The notes beneath the pieces are model-generated. The model saw nothing but the letters and a program-made list of their open reading frames with translations. It had not been told where the DNA came from and did not search any database. A program made the translations under genes and the position numbers. Shown here piece by piece: positions 20,701 through 30,169 of a stretch of DNA of 64,000 nucleotides; the stretch's first letter is position 1; every line of letters starts with the position of its first letter. The DNA is taken from contig JAHQRK010000001.1 of NCBI GenBank assembly GCA_019828595.1, forward strand, positions 744,001 through 808,000. Reading direction: 5' to 3'. Source of the stretch: Aphanomyces cochlioides (taxonomy: Eukaryota; Oomycota; Saprolegniomycetes; Saprolegniales; Verrucalvaceae).

Positions 20701-21303
20701 ATGAAGAGTCCTGCATTCCGTGGCGGCACCGACATTGGCTCAGACGAACGTTCGCATGTCCAATACACGCTCTACAACATGTCGGTGCCTCACTCTCGCT
20801 GCTTTATCTACCCTCGTCTCTTCTCCCTCTTGGATCTCCCAGCAGAGGCCGGTTTGCCCAGCGACAATCCACAAGCAGTAACGGCCGGCAATGACAAGAT
20901 CGTCCTTCCTCCCGTGCTCAATCTTTCGGTCGAGCGACTAAACACGGAAGGCGCATTCTTGCTAGAAGACACGATGAACCTGTACTTATGGGTCGGTCGA
21001 TCGCTCAACCCTCGATTCGTGTCGAGTTTGTTTGGCGTCGACACGATTGAAGGCGTGGACTGCCGCGAGTTGCAGCTTGCACCGCCCAAGGACGACATTG
21101 GCACTCGTGTGCACAACATTGTGAATGCGCTCCGGGATGATCGCACGACGTATATGAAGCTCCATGTGATCCGAGAAGGACAGCCCGTGGAAGGCAAGTT
21201 CTTCTGGAAACTCGTCGAAGATCGAGCTAGCTTTGCCGGCGGCCAAGCATCCTATGCCGAGTACTTGGGCCAAATCAATCGCCTGAGCCACGGCGGCAAG
21301 TAG
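17763..21303 (+). CDS. SEC24: COPII coat subunit Sec24
   Basis: Sec24 picks cargo for COPII vesicles leaving the ER. Exon 1 encodes a ~310-residue Pro/Gly/Gln-rich N-terminus, then CDPRYMRLTVNALPHS and the zinc finger CKSCRTYINPF...WRCNLCG. After a 45-nt-class intron come the trunk segments VAGNYFCHLGPDG, PPVFVFVIDVSAQAV and FITFDSAVHFYNLK. Further mini-introns follow at about 19338, 19465, 19634, 19910, 20323, 20435 and 20648. The helical and gelsolin-like parts end in GQPVEGKFFWKLVEDRASF and a stop at 21301-21303. The zinc-finger Cys residues are all present. It converges with the DOT1-like gene, with 85 bp between stops. Confidence 0.92.
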
Positions 21304-21388
21304 AGAGAAGTAAGTCCCTTCGTTCATAAAACACCACTTTGTGCATGTCCACAAGACTTGATTGCTCCACGATTACCAATGATGACGA

Positions 21389-22815
21389 CTACACACAATG
21401 CATCCGCTGGTAGACGTACACGGTTGCTTCTCGCGTCCATGTGACTTCGACGGTCGCTGACCGTGGAGGATGCTGGAAGAGTGTGCATGCGTTCTTGCTA
21501 CGCGCGCACAGTTTGTGGACGTGGCGGTCGCATAGTTTCTTGGACACGATGACGCGCTTGAGCTTTCGCATTCGTCGGAGTTTGTCCATGACTGCCAGCA
21601 TCAAGTCGTCCGTAAAAACGACATTGTTGATGAAGACGACTGTCGCGTCGAGTAAATGCGCTTCCGGTGGAGGTTCGACAAGATCTCCCTGAACTATGCG
21701 AATGTCTTTGCAATCGACGACGGACGGACATAAACGATGGAGTCGATCGAGTGCTCGCTGACCAGTTTCCACGCGGTTCAAAAAGAGTTCAATGCCCTTG
21801 GAGACGCGGCAAGTAGTCTCCAGGGCGACTTGAAGCACAGGTTTGGCTGTACCGCATCCAAGATCATAGAAGACATCCGACTCGGTGAGTTGAAGGAGCG
21901 GGATGATCGTCTTGGAAAAGTCTTCGATTTTGATTTCTCCATACGTTGTCATGCGGTAGAGTTCTTGCGGCGTGGCTTGCTGAATGAGCTGTGACGTTTC
22001 GCATGTGGCCATCTCGGTGCGGAGCACTTCGTCTGAGATCTTGTATATGTCTCGGTCGTCTCGCTCAAACTCACGGTACGCCATACGAATGAACTAGACG
22101 CTTGGAATGAGTGATGAAAACCATCTGAAGCACACCTTGAGGGCCTCCGTACAACCCAAGGTTGGCGTCATTGAATCATCTGTGAGATCAAATATCGGTC
22201 CTGTGATGGAACCTTGGGGGATGATGTGTGTGGTTGGAGAAGCCCGTGTCCACCGGACTGATTTGCGCTTTGGTGTGTCTTCATCTTCTTCCGTCAAATC
22301 GATCACTAGATGAAAGCGTTCATTGCGAGAGTGCCATGATACATCAAACCTTCGTACATAGATTTCGGTTGTAATTGAATCGATCGAGTTGAAGGATGCA
22401 AACGGTGGGCTTCTACAAACATATGAGAGAAGCTTTCACGAGATCGTGTCGTACGGGGGCTGAGAGAATTCACGCCTTCGATCGCAGTCGAAGGTTCTGG
22501 GGACAAGTACGCCTTATCTACGCCGCAAATTCCGTCAAGTCCATCCCCATCCCAAGACTTACCGGTTGAACTTTCTGTTCTCGACAAGTATTGTGTATCT
22601 TTCGATTCAAGGAGGAACGGCGTTTGATGATGCTTCCTCTTCTTGGACTCACTGGTGTCTTTGTGGCTCTTCTCCATACGATTGTCTACATGTTTCATCT
22701 CCTTGGAAGGTCGTCGGGGCGTGTCCAAGTCGAAGGTCAAGCACCGACGACTGGTTTGCATTTCTTGAACTGCCGTCTTCCATGGGTGAACCATCAACAT
22801 CCGGATAATATCCAT
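21389..22815 (-). CDS. DOT1-like histone methyltransferase with SUMO-interacting motifs
   Basis: Three exons with introns at 22306-22349 (44 nt) and 22094-22135 (42 nt); both splices restore a clean frame. The C-terminal domain has the DOT1 layout: YGEI, then DVFYDLGCGTAKPVLQVAL (SAM-binding motif I), KGIEL, and DATVVFINNVVF. Family members methylate histone H3 Lys79 or are close relatives. The N-terminal part is polar and disordered and includes VIDLTEEDED and PIFDLTDD, which match the SUMO-interacting consensus. The first ATG (22815-22813) falls in the loop of a perfect palindrome, so the true start may be a later Met (22800 or 22794). Confidence 0.75.
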
Positions 22816-22828
22816 TTATCCGGATGTT
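22796..22828. promoter_or_regulatory. Long ATCCGGAT palindrome at the DOT1-like gene start
   Basis: Thirteen-base perfect arms AACATCCGGATAA / TTATCCGGATGTT around a 7-nt centre. It shares the ATCCGGAT core with the site at 15988-16012. It overlaps the first in-frame ATG of the minus-strand gene. Confidence 0.55.
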
Positions 22829-22989
22829 TACTGCCAGTCCAAGAACACTGCGCAAAGTTCAGGCCTTGCGCTCCTCGCTGCCCCAGCACAAGGCGGTGAA
22901 TGCTCTCTCCACTTGTTTCCTTGTCTCTACAACGTCTTTTCGTCGTCATTTGACCCAAGAAAGGCGCAAGATGTCGAGACTCCGATGGA

Positions 22990-23031
22990 CCAATCAGATT
23001 GTTTCCCAGTGAATTCCTACAATTTAATTGG
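22990..23031. promoter_or_regulatory. Inverted CCAAT pair upstream of the DOT1-like gene
   Basis: CCAATCAG (22990) and ATTGGCT (23027), facing each other 32 nt apart, about 175-215 bp before the DOT1-like start. Confidence 0.4.
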
Positions 23032-23084
23032 CTCATTGATGATTTCCCTCGACATCGTATACAACAAAAAGTACAAACTCCATG

Positions 23085-24668
23085 TTAATTCGCGGCAGTC
23101 GCACCGCGGATCCACTTCCAAATGTGTTTTTTCTCCTCGGCCCTCGCGGCTTTTACGCCTTCCGAGTCGAGCGGATTTGAAAACATCAAGTCGAGATGGT
23201 GGGCACCGCCTTCGACTCTGACAGCGACGACCGAGTCGGCTAGATCTTCAAGAACACCCATGCCAGACCAAGGATCGTAATTGCCATTGGAGAAGACAAT
23301 GTTGCTCGAAGCGCGCAAGGATTTGCGGCCTCCGTAGACAGTCGTGGCCCAGTACGGGCGCAATGTGACGTTCCAACGAGCAGCGCAGCGCTCAGCATCA
23401 GCTGTCACGTTATGCAAGAATTGCCAAAACATGTCGCCAACGCCTTGATCTTGAGGCTGGTAGAGCTCCGAGCAAAAGAGATAGTCCCAAAAGTCAGCGT
23501 CCACTTGGCTCTCGTTGGAAGGGGCTGCACGGCTGTAGCATGAGATGTCCTTGGTGCTGTTGTAGTACACGCCAATACTTTGGCGCATGGCGTTCAAGAG
23601 CGAAAAGTTACCTTCCTTCGTCGATGGAAACGAATCTGCCAAAGGCAGACAAGCTTCACGGACTGGGAACGCTGGCAAGACACTGACGCCGTTCATGATG
23701 TAGGACGAGGGATATGGGAAATTGCCCATGGCCAAGTAGTCGTAAGATCCCTTGGCCCAATCTGGCACGGACAACGCGTCTTCCTCGGTCTTCAATGGGT
23801 CGCAAAGTCCTAAGCCCTTTTGGAGGAAAGCTCGACCTTCTTCAGAGGTAGCAGCATCAAACATGACATCCCAAGCACGGCGAATATTGGAGGCGCAGTT
23901 TGGGGACGATCCAGCAGCAGGTGACGCGTCGTATGTGACGATTTGTGAAAATGCTGTCAGGTTGGCTGGGGGATCTTCTCCCAAGAAGGACAATACTGGC
24001 GCAGAAGCAGCAACCATGCCATCAATGACGTGCGGGTACTTGATTCGGAACCAAGTTCCAAGCATTCCGCCGTAGGAACCGCCGAAACCAATCACTGGAC
24101 TCTTAGCAGTGCCTTCATTGGTTTCTTTGATGTGTCGAAGCAGCACGGCGTAATCCGCAAGGGCTTGTTCAGAGCTGAGATGTTGGAGATGGTTGGCTGC
24201 ATCTTTCGGTAACGACTTGCCGAAGTATCGGTGTTCAGCAAAGACAAGCATGGCGCCATATTCATGAGCATTTTCCCACATGAGTCCGGTATGATTGAGG
24301 TAGAGCTCAACGTCGGCTTCATTTCCAACATAGAAAAATATAGGACCACCAGGCTTTGTCCAAAATTCATCGCAAATGAAGTATCGCTGCTTGTACGTTT
24401 CTGGGATTGCTTCAAAATGGTTCAAAGTCTGCTCAAAGTATTGCTCCGTGCAACGGGCGCGAAGATCTCCCGAGAAATCCAAGTTGGGATGCGACAACAT
24501 GTTTGTGGAAGGCACCGACTTCAATGCCGTGCGACCGACGTAAAACATCGATCCAACGAACGCAGACGCGACTACACCGATAGCGAGAGCAGTGAATTCC
24601 ATGCGGGAGAAGGCAGCGGCCTTGCGACGCGGCGAGGAACGCACAAGGAGCGGACTCGTTTCCGACAT
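23085..24668 (-). CDS. Serine carboxypeptidase S28 (Pro-X carboxypeptidase/DPP2-like), membrane-anchored
   Basis: A single-exon 527-residue protein from MSETSPLL (an upstream in-frame Met at 24755 is less likely). The N-terminus has a short basic cytosolic part, then one hydrophobic segment (about residues 26-45), giving a type II anchor. The S28 core includes HFEAIPETYKQRYF, GGPIFFYVGNE, AEHRYFGKSLP and the nucleophile motif GFGGSYGGMLGTW (Ser198). The catalytic Asp (NYDPWS, ~465) and His (GGAHHLDL, ~490/491) are present. It removes residues linked to proline, in lysosome-like compartments or outside the cell. It is tandem with a degenerate paralogue upstream at 25004-26560. Confidence 0.92.
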   Translation of the reverse strand: MSETSPLLVRSSPRRKAAAFSRMEFTALAIGVVASAFVGSMFYVGRTALKSVPSTNMLSHPNLDFSGDLRARCTEQYFEQTLNHFEAIPETYKQRYFICDEFWTKPGGPIFFYVGNEADVELYLNHTGLMWENAHEYGAMLVFAEHRYFGKSLPKDAANHLQHLSSEQALADYAVLLRHIKETNEGTAKSPVIGFGGSYGGMLGTWFRIKYPHVIDGMVAASAPVLSFLGEDPPANLTAFSQIVTYDASPAAGSSPNCASNIRRAWDVMFDAATSEEGRAFLQKGLGLCDPLKTEEDALSVPDWAKGSYDYLAMGNFPYPSSYIMNGVSVLPAFPVREACLPLADSFPSTKEGNFSLLNAMRQSIGVYYNSTKDISCYSRAAPSNESQVDADFWDYLFCSELYQPQDQGVGDMFWQFLHNVTADAERCAARWNVTLRPYWATTVYGGRKSLRASSNIVFSNGNYDPWSGMGVLEDLADSVVAVRVEGGAHHLDLMFSNPLDSEGVKAARAEEKKHIWKWIRGATAAN

Positions 24669-25003
24669 GATCAGGACTGGGCAGATACGCAAATGGTTCA
24701 GGATTGGAAGATTGGAATGACGAAGCTCTTGAAACTTTATAAATGTATGCATCATTGATAAATTCTTACAGGTTTATAAGTGCAAGTTTCGTTAACTACA
24801 GTACAAAGCGACATCTCCCGTTCCCCCGCGCCACCAGCGCCGCCCGCGGCATTCCCCGGCGCTAATGTCAACAAGGTCGATGATAATGCAGCTAATATTT
24901 GAGAAAGTAGACGGAACGACGGTGTTAAAATGAAATATCAACGTTGTTTCTAGGGGTGATAGTTGTCGGGGATTCTGGGGGGAGATCAAGGTGATGGCTA
25001 CGA
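24669..25003. other. Spacer between S28 paralogues
   Basis: 335 bp with no gene seen. It holds the 3' side of the upstream paralogue and the promoter of the downstream one. A GC-rich patch (24825-24865) stands out. Confidence 0.5.
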
Positions 25004-26560
25004 CTACAGTGGGTTGATTGATGGACGCGCTGCTTGTATCCAGCGCCTCATGTGTTTTATTTCTTCGATTCGCGCCGCTTTGACGCTCTCGGAGTCCAAA
25101 ATGCTGGAGAACATGAGATCCACGTTGCGTGCGTCGTCATGGATCTTGACTACAATGGTGGAGTCGCTTAGACCTTGAAGCAATTCGCTGTTGGTCCAAG
25201 GATTTGATGGATTGTACGAGATCACGAGATTTGTCAAAGATCGAACGGCATTCCAGCTTTTGTAGTGAGACGTCGATGACGCTGATGGGCTTGATAGCTT
25301 CCACTTTGTCGCGCAGTTTTGACGCCGGAACGCTTGCAGTTGTGGCGATGACCCCATGCGAGCCAGCTCTTGAAGTGGGTTCGACTCTAGGAAGAAGAGG
25401 CAGTCGCGGATGTCGTCTTGGGACGTCGTGGCCACGCTGTAGCATGACTTGTCAGCCGTGGAGTTGAAGATTGCATCAATGCTCTCGCGTAGCGCACCCA
25501 ACAACGATGAATTGCCCGCTCTCGTCAATGGAAAAGGTGAAGCCAGAGGTGCGCACGCCTCTTGCAACGGAGTCTCAGTAAGGGCATTGAGACGACTCAC
25601 GACGGACAAAGACATCGATGGAAGACTGCCAGTCGTCAGTGAATTGTACGACGTCTGAATCCATTCGACGAGGGCATTCACATCGCCAGCGGATGCCAAC
25701 GGCTCGCACAAGTCAAGTTGTGTTTGCAGACGCACCATCTCTACAGGGGACTTGGCAGCTTCAAGCACGAGATTCCATGCGCGTTGGATGTTTGAAGCAC
25801 AAGTTTCCGTCATGATGACTGTACGTGACACATTGTATACCAATGCAGTTGAGTTTCCCGAAGGATCGCCGCCTAAAAAGCGCACCAAAGGCGCCGCTGC
25901 AGCGACAAGTCCAGCCATGACTTCAGGGTAAATGGTATGGAACCAAATCCCAAGCATTGCACCGTAGGATCCACCGAAGCCGATCACTGGACTCGCCGCG
26001 GTGCCGTCGTTGGATCGCTTGATGTGGTTGATCAACGCTGCGTGATCAGCAAGAACTTGCTTGGAGCTGAGATGTTCCAAATGGTTGACTGCATTGTGAG
26101 GCATGGATTTGCCAAAGAATCGATGCTCGGCAAAGACCAGCATGGCGCCAAATTCATGGGCGTTCTCCCACATGAGTCCCGTGTGGTTGAGGTAAAGTTC
26201 AACGTCGTCGTCATGGCCAAAGTAGAAGAAGATTGGACCAGTCGGACTTGTCCAGAATTCATCGCAGATGAAATATCGTTGTCGATAGGAGTCAGGGATC
26301 GCTTTGAAGTGATTCAAGGGCTGCTCCATGTAGTGCTCACTGCAGCTGGCGCGGAGATCTCCCGAGAAATCCAAGTTGGGGTTCGCGCGCATGTTGATCA
26401 TTGCAACGTCATGCACTGTCGTTCGTGCCACGTAAAAGATCGCTCCGACACACAGAGCGGCCACGACACCGATGACAATAGCCGCTTTATCGGTGTAGGA
26501 GATGCGGAGCTTGGTCTTTTCGCGGCGGCGTCCGACCAAGAGCGGACTCGACTCAAGCAT
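25004..26560 (-). CDS. S28 peptidase paralogue lacking catalytic Asp and His (likely pseudoenzyme)
   Basis: A 518-residue intact frame, collinear with the active neighbour from the anchor (residues ~24-44) to the end. The nucleophile motif remains (GFGGSYGAMLGIW, Ser198). The motif that should hold the catalytic Asp reads YNPSNPW (Asn453), and the one that should hold the His reads DDARNVDL (Arg478/Asn479). I checked both stretches at codon level (AAT; CGC AAC). The open frame and conserved N-terminal half argue for a selected non-peptidase role rather than a decaying gene, but this is inference. CCAAT boxes lie 51-92 bp upstream. Confidence 0.9.
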   Translation of the reverse strand: MLESSPLLVGRRREKTKLRISYTDKAAIVIGVVAALCVGAIFYVARTTVHDVAMINMRANPNLDFSGDLRASCSEHYMEQPLNHFKAIPDSYRQRYFICDEFWTSPTGPIFFYFGHDDDVELYLNHTGLMWENAHEFGAMLVFAEHRFFGKSMPHNAVNHLEHLSSKQVLADHAALINHIKRSNDGTAASPVIGFGGSYGAMLGIWFHTIYPEVMAGLVAAAAPLVRFLGGDPSGNSTALVYNVSRTVIMTETCASNIQRAWNLVLEAAKSPVEMVRLQTQLDLCEPLASAGDVNALVEWIQTSYNSLTTGSLPSMSLSVVSRLNALTETPLQEACAPLASPFPLTRAGNSSLLGALRESIDAIFNSTADKSCYSVATTSQDDIRDCLFFLESNPLQELARMGSSPQLQAFRRQNCATKWKLSSPSASSTSHYKSWNAVRSLTNLVISYNPSNPWTNSELLQGLSDSTIVVKIHDDARNVDLMFSSILDSESVKAARIEEIKHMRRWIQAARPSINPL

Positions 26561-26610
26561 GGTGATGGAGTTCTAATCTGTCAAGGTTACGGTTTCATGA
26601 AATCTTTCCA

Positions 26611-26652
26611 CCAATCAGAGTCCATTATGTACATTTCCAGAAATCGGATTGG
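26611..26652. promoter_or_regulatory. Inverted CCAAT pair upstream of the S28-like pseudoenzyme gene
   Basis: CCAATCAGAG at 26611 and GATTGGCTAAAA at 26647, 51-92 bp before the minus-strand start at 26560. Confidence 0.45.
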
Positions 26653-26717
26653 CTAAAAATTCTCCAGTATCCGAATAACAACCGATCGTTCGTTCGTTCA
26701 ATCCGCCATAAATTAAC

Positions 26718-28397
26718 TCACAAGTCTTCTTCCGTCTTCTGGAGCATGAAGCGAAGCAGGACAGGCTTGGCGAGCGACTTGAGCAGCGTCGAGAGCACGT
26801 CCAAGTCCAGGCGCGACGTGTCCATTTCGTTCACTCCGACGAGGACGTCACCAGGCTGCAAGTCGTGGAGGCCTGGCGATTCGCCCTTGCCAGTGAGTCG
26901 GCTGATCACGACGGCGGTTCCGACCTGCTTGAGCGTCATGCCCAATGGACCTGTTGTCCACACAATTTCAATCACAGGTGGTCCAGTTGTCATGGATAGC
27001 GGAGGAGTCTGGAACGTTGTGTCGTATAAACCCGAGTCGTCCAAGTCAGAGAAGTTGGACGAAGCAGCCCGTGACACTTGAGCAGGTAGAGGCTGTTGCA
27101 GCTGCAGCGGTGCGACCTCATCTTCGAGCTCCATGGAGTGCATAGCTTCAGTCAGAGTCGGCTTGGCGACTTCGCTCAATGACGACGATTCGTCGCTAAT
27201 GGAAGATGGCTCTGTTTCAGGTTCGCCAACATCCGTCCGGTGAAAGACGAGCATGGCAGGCTTCGGCACAGCCTTGAGGAAATCCATCGTGCCACGAAGG
27301 CCAAGGTCGTTCACCGTGACATTTGAGACCGACACGAGTCGATCGCCGAGCGAAATTAAATTGCAACGAGAGGCAAGGCCGTCGCCATTCAGTCGCGCGA
27401 CAACCAACGTGTTCAGCTCTTTGTCTTTCTTGAGCGTCAGTCCAAGTGGTCCAGATTCCCAAACGATCGAATAGTCAGACTCACGCTTGGTCGACGAAGG
27501 CTGAGGTTCTTTAGATACGGCAGTCTTGCGACGGAATACCAAATGCACAGGCTTCTTGGAATCACGCAAGAGGACAATCGATGCCTGGTAGCCCAAGGAT
27601 GCAGTCGAATTGTGCTGGATCGAAATAAGTTGATCGTTGGCTTGGATCTGAGCGAGCGCGGGATCTGCCGTTTCGCAAGTACGCTCCTTGACAACTGGAA
27701 TTGAACCCACCTTGACAATACTGACGCCCAATTTGAAGCCTTCGTTCCACACCACTTCGTACGTTGTGTGGTACAAGTTGTCGGGGTCGTCGTAGCTCAT
27801 GATGGATTCGTTCATATCGGTACTCACAACGGAGGGTGCACTCGGTTGGGGGCGGTTGTTCTCGCTGTGGTTAAAGCTAGCACGAAGGAGGCTTCTCGGT
27901 GGTGCAAAGGTTAACGTGACTGGAAATTCAGGGTATCGCAGGTGTTCCATCGTCTTGTCATAACTCAAGCTTGGTTCTCCGTTGTATGCAACAAGGACAT
28001 CACCGACTTGGGCGTTTGCGAGGACTTGAGGTGCTGCATTTGCTTCAATACGTCGGATGACAGCCATATTTTTCGAGTTGCATCGAAACACAATGCCAAG
28101 GAACGAGTTGTTCCATATAATATTGTATTGTCCCCGCGTTGGATCCTGCATTTCTCCAGCTTCGGACGGCCGGGATATCAAATCGTCCGCTTGCAGTGAA
28201 TGTCGAGGGAGTTGGGTGGATTGCGCGTGTTTCAAGCTCGAAATTGGGCCTGTTTCGACACTTCTTCGTCTTGAAGGGCGTGGAATCGCATTGCTCGACC
28301 GAGATGTTGTGCCTGGCGTGAAGGAACTCAGTCGATCTACTCCAGAGCTGGTAGTCGATGAGCGCTGTTGGACTCGGTTCCAGTCCAGGAGGGACAT
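26718..28397 (-). CDS. Four-PDZ-domain scaffold protein
   Basis: A single 559-residue frame. After a ~85-residue basic, Ser-rich N-terminus come four similar modules: residues ~88-165 (YNIIWNNSFLGIVF, GDVLVAYNG), ~212-300 (YEVVWNEGFKLGVSIVKVG, NDQLISI), ~312-395 (YSIVWESGPLGLTLKK, GDRLVSVSNV) and ~470-555 (IEIVWTTGPLGMTLKQVG, GDVLVGVNEMD). Each has the PDZ carboxylate loop in the form PLG(L/M)TL or its variant, and the GD-x-L turn. There is no catalytic domain or membrane segment. Partners are probably C-terminal tails of membrane proteins. Confidence 0.8.
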   Translation of the reverse strand: MSLLDWNRVQQRSSTTSSGVDRLSSFTPGTTSRSSNAIPRPSRRRSVETGPISSLKHAQSTQLPRHSLQADDLISRPSEAGEMQDPTRGQYNIIWNNSFLGIVFRCNSKNMAVIRRIEANAAPQVLANAQVGDVLVAYNGEPSLSYDKTMEHLRYPEFPVTLTFAPPRSLLRASFNHSENNRPQPSAPSVVSTDMNESIMSYDDPDNLYHTTYEVVWNEGFKLGVSIVKVGSIPVVKERTCETADPALAQIQANDQLISIQHNSTASLGYQASIVLLRDSKKPVHLVFRRKTAVSKEPQPSSTKRESDYSIVWESGPLGLTLKKDKELNTLVVARLNGDGLASRCNLISLGDRLVSVSNVTVNDLGLRGTMDFLKAVPKPAMLVFHRTDVGEPETEPSSISDESSSLSEVAKPTLTEAMHSMELEDEVAPLQLQQPLPAQVSRAASSNFSDLDDSGLYDTTFQTPPLSMTTGPPVIEIVWTTGPLGMTLKQVGTAVVISRLTGKGESPGLHDLQPGDVLVGVNEMDTSRLDLDVLSTLLKSLAKPVLLRFMLQKTEEDL

Positions 28398-29011
28398 CTG
28401 TCGTGTGTGCTGAAGGTGCAGTTTTGATCATTGACCGTTTGACACGAAATGGTAAATTTTATTCCGATGAGAATTTAGACTTGGAGGTTGTATACCAGAG
28501 GAGACAATTTATTAAATATCTGGCCGTTCTGAAAAAATATTTTCGTTTTTGTATACTATCTCATTCCGAACGGCTCGAATATCTCTTACAAATTAAAATT
28601 TGGCGCATGACACCCAAGAAGATCAGCACGGGACCTGTTCATGGAGCTCTCTGGAGCGCAATCCACGGGAATGGCAGCAATCTCATACAAATATGGCTTC
28701 GCGATGGATGCAGCATGAGTTCTAGACCCTGAAAGCGCAGCTTGTATTCGTCTGCGACGCTCAGACGCCGTCTGTAAAGATGCGGCGCTATCTCGGGAGA
28801 ATGATAGATTGAAAAGGCGTCACATCTACATGATGGAAATGGACAAGAACGGTTGAGGTTCTGCAAGAGATGACTCGTTGCTTACTTGTGCATTCCACGA
28901 AGAAGAAAGGATGCACTTCCGCGAGCGCCGCCTTTCCTCAGATCTGTCGAGTTGCAATGGTTATGTCAAGCAACCGGATGATCCGATTACACGAGATAGT
29001 GACATTGCAAC
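28398..29011. other. Intergenic region, possible small unrecognised exons
   Basis: A plus-strand frame from 28608 (MTPKKISTGPVHGALW...) and a polar, charged stretch around 28730-28850 look weakly coding, but no start-splice-stop model is convincing. The 28440-28600 part is AT-rich. Confidence 0.3.
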
Positions 29012-30167
29012 ATGACAGAGCATGCGTCCGTGTGGATTCCGGCCGTCTGCTGCGTCGTGACGTCGTGTCTCACGCTCTATTATGTGCATCAATTGCATGC
29101 GTCTCGCAATGAAGAGCCTCGTGAGAAGGATGGACGTCGAAATGTTGCCGTAGCTACAACCTCTGCGCCTATTGCCGAGCCTGTCAAGCTCAACACGCTC
29201 CCACTCGACGAAGTACCGCTTGTGCTCCGTCCATCTTACTATTTTAGCCACCGCCATGAGTTCAAGCACTACGATCTCTTCCATCATGCCACCAACGTGT
29301 TCGATGTCCTCGACAATCTCCATGCCTACTGCGAAAAGTGGCTGGAAGCCTACACACCCGAGAAGACATCAAAAGCCAAGACGACCATCAAGGGAGGAAA
29401 AGTCGGCGATGTGAGCTTGACTTGTCCAGATCCAGCCATCGCTAGTGCATGCACGTTGCTGAACTACGAAACAAAGAAACCGCGGCGGCTTTGTCTTGAC
29501 GACGGAGTGCGCATTATGGGCGGTGTCCTTGACGTTTCAGAAGGCTCCATCTACCTCGGGAAGAACGTCGTCATGGAACCCAACGTGTACATCAAAGGTA
29601 GCTCTGCTCCACTCTCTCTGTTGTCTTCATGAGCATGGAACTAGGTCCAGCGATCATCGGCGACAACACCGTCTTGCGCTTTGGCACTTATATCCGCGGC
29701 GACGTCATCATTGGGAAGCATTGCGTCATTCGCTGCGAAATCAAGCATGCGTTGATCATGGACAAAGCCGAGCTCTGCCATCCAGGTCGACGCTTCCACG
29801 TGTCCACCATGGTCTCAAGCAGCTCGTAGGTTACTGCGGCGACAGTCTGTGCGGGTACAAGAGTCATTTTGCCAACCAAGTGTCGACCGCCAACTTGAAT
29901 CTTCTCTCGACGTCGACGATCTGCGTCCAAGTAAACAACGTCGTGTACGACACCGGGCGGCGCAAGATTGGCGTCATCTTGGGCGACTTTAGTCAGCTCG
30001 GATGCAGCGTCGTGACGGACCCTTGCACACTCATCGGCATGAACACAGCCGTGTATCCATTGACCAGAGTGAACAAGGGATTCTATGGCCCAAGCGAAAT
30101 CATCAAGAACAAACCGATGGAACACGGCGTGATCGAGCGCACCAAGTTGCGTGTAGCACAAGACTAA
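29012..30167 (+). CDS. Membrane-anchored left-handed beta-helix (hexapeptide) protein
   Basis: Three exons; introns at about 29598-29644 and 29784-29827 restore the frame. The N-terminus has a hydrophobic segment (residues ~7-25). A helical region follows, then hexapeptide repeats: IYLGKNVVMEPNVYIKG, PAIIGDNTVLRFGTYIRGDV, IIGKHCVI, and after CHPGYCGDSLCGYKS the VILGDFSQLGCSVVTDPCTL and IGMNTAVYP coils. This pattern matches the C-terminal domain of GlmU-like and glucose-1-phosphate thymidylyltransferase-like sugar nucleotidyl enzymes, but no nucleotidyltransferase domain is present. A sugar-phosphate acyltransferase or a structural role is possible; substrate unknown. Its stop is 2 nt from that of the convergent YjbQ gene. 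Confidence 0.65.
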
Positions 30168-30169
30168 AT

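Noticed and set aside
24669..24755. Upstream start for the active S28 peptidase
   Set aside because: The paralogue starts at the equivalent of MSETSPLL (MLESSPLL), and the extra residues would put the anchor too far inside.
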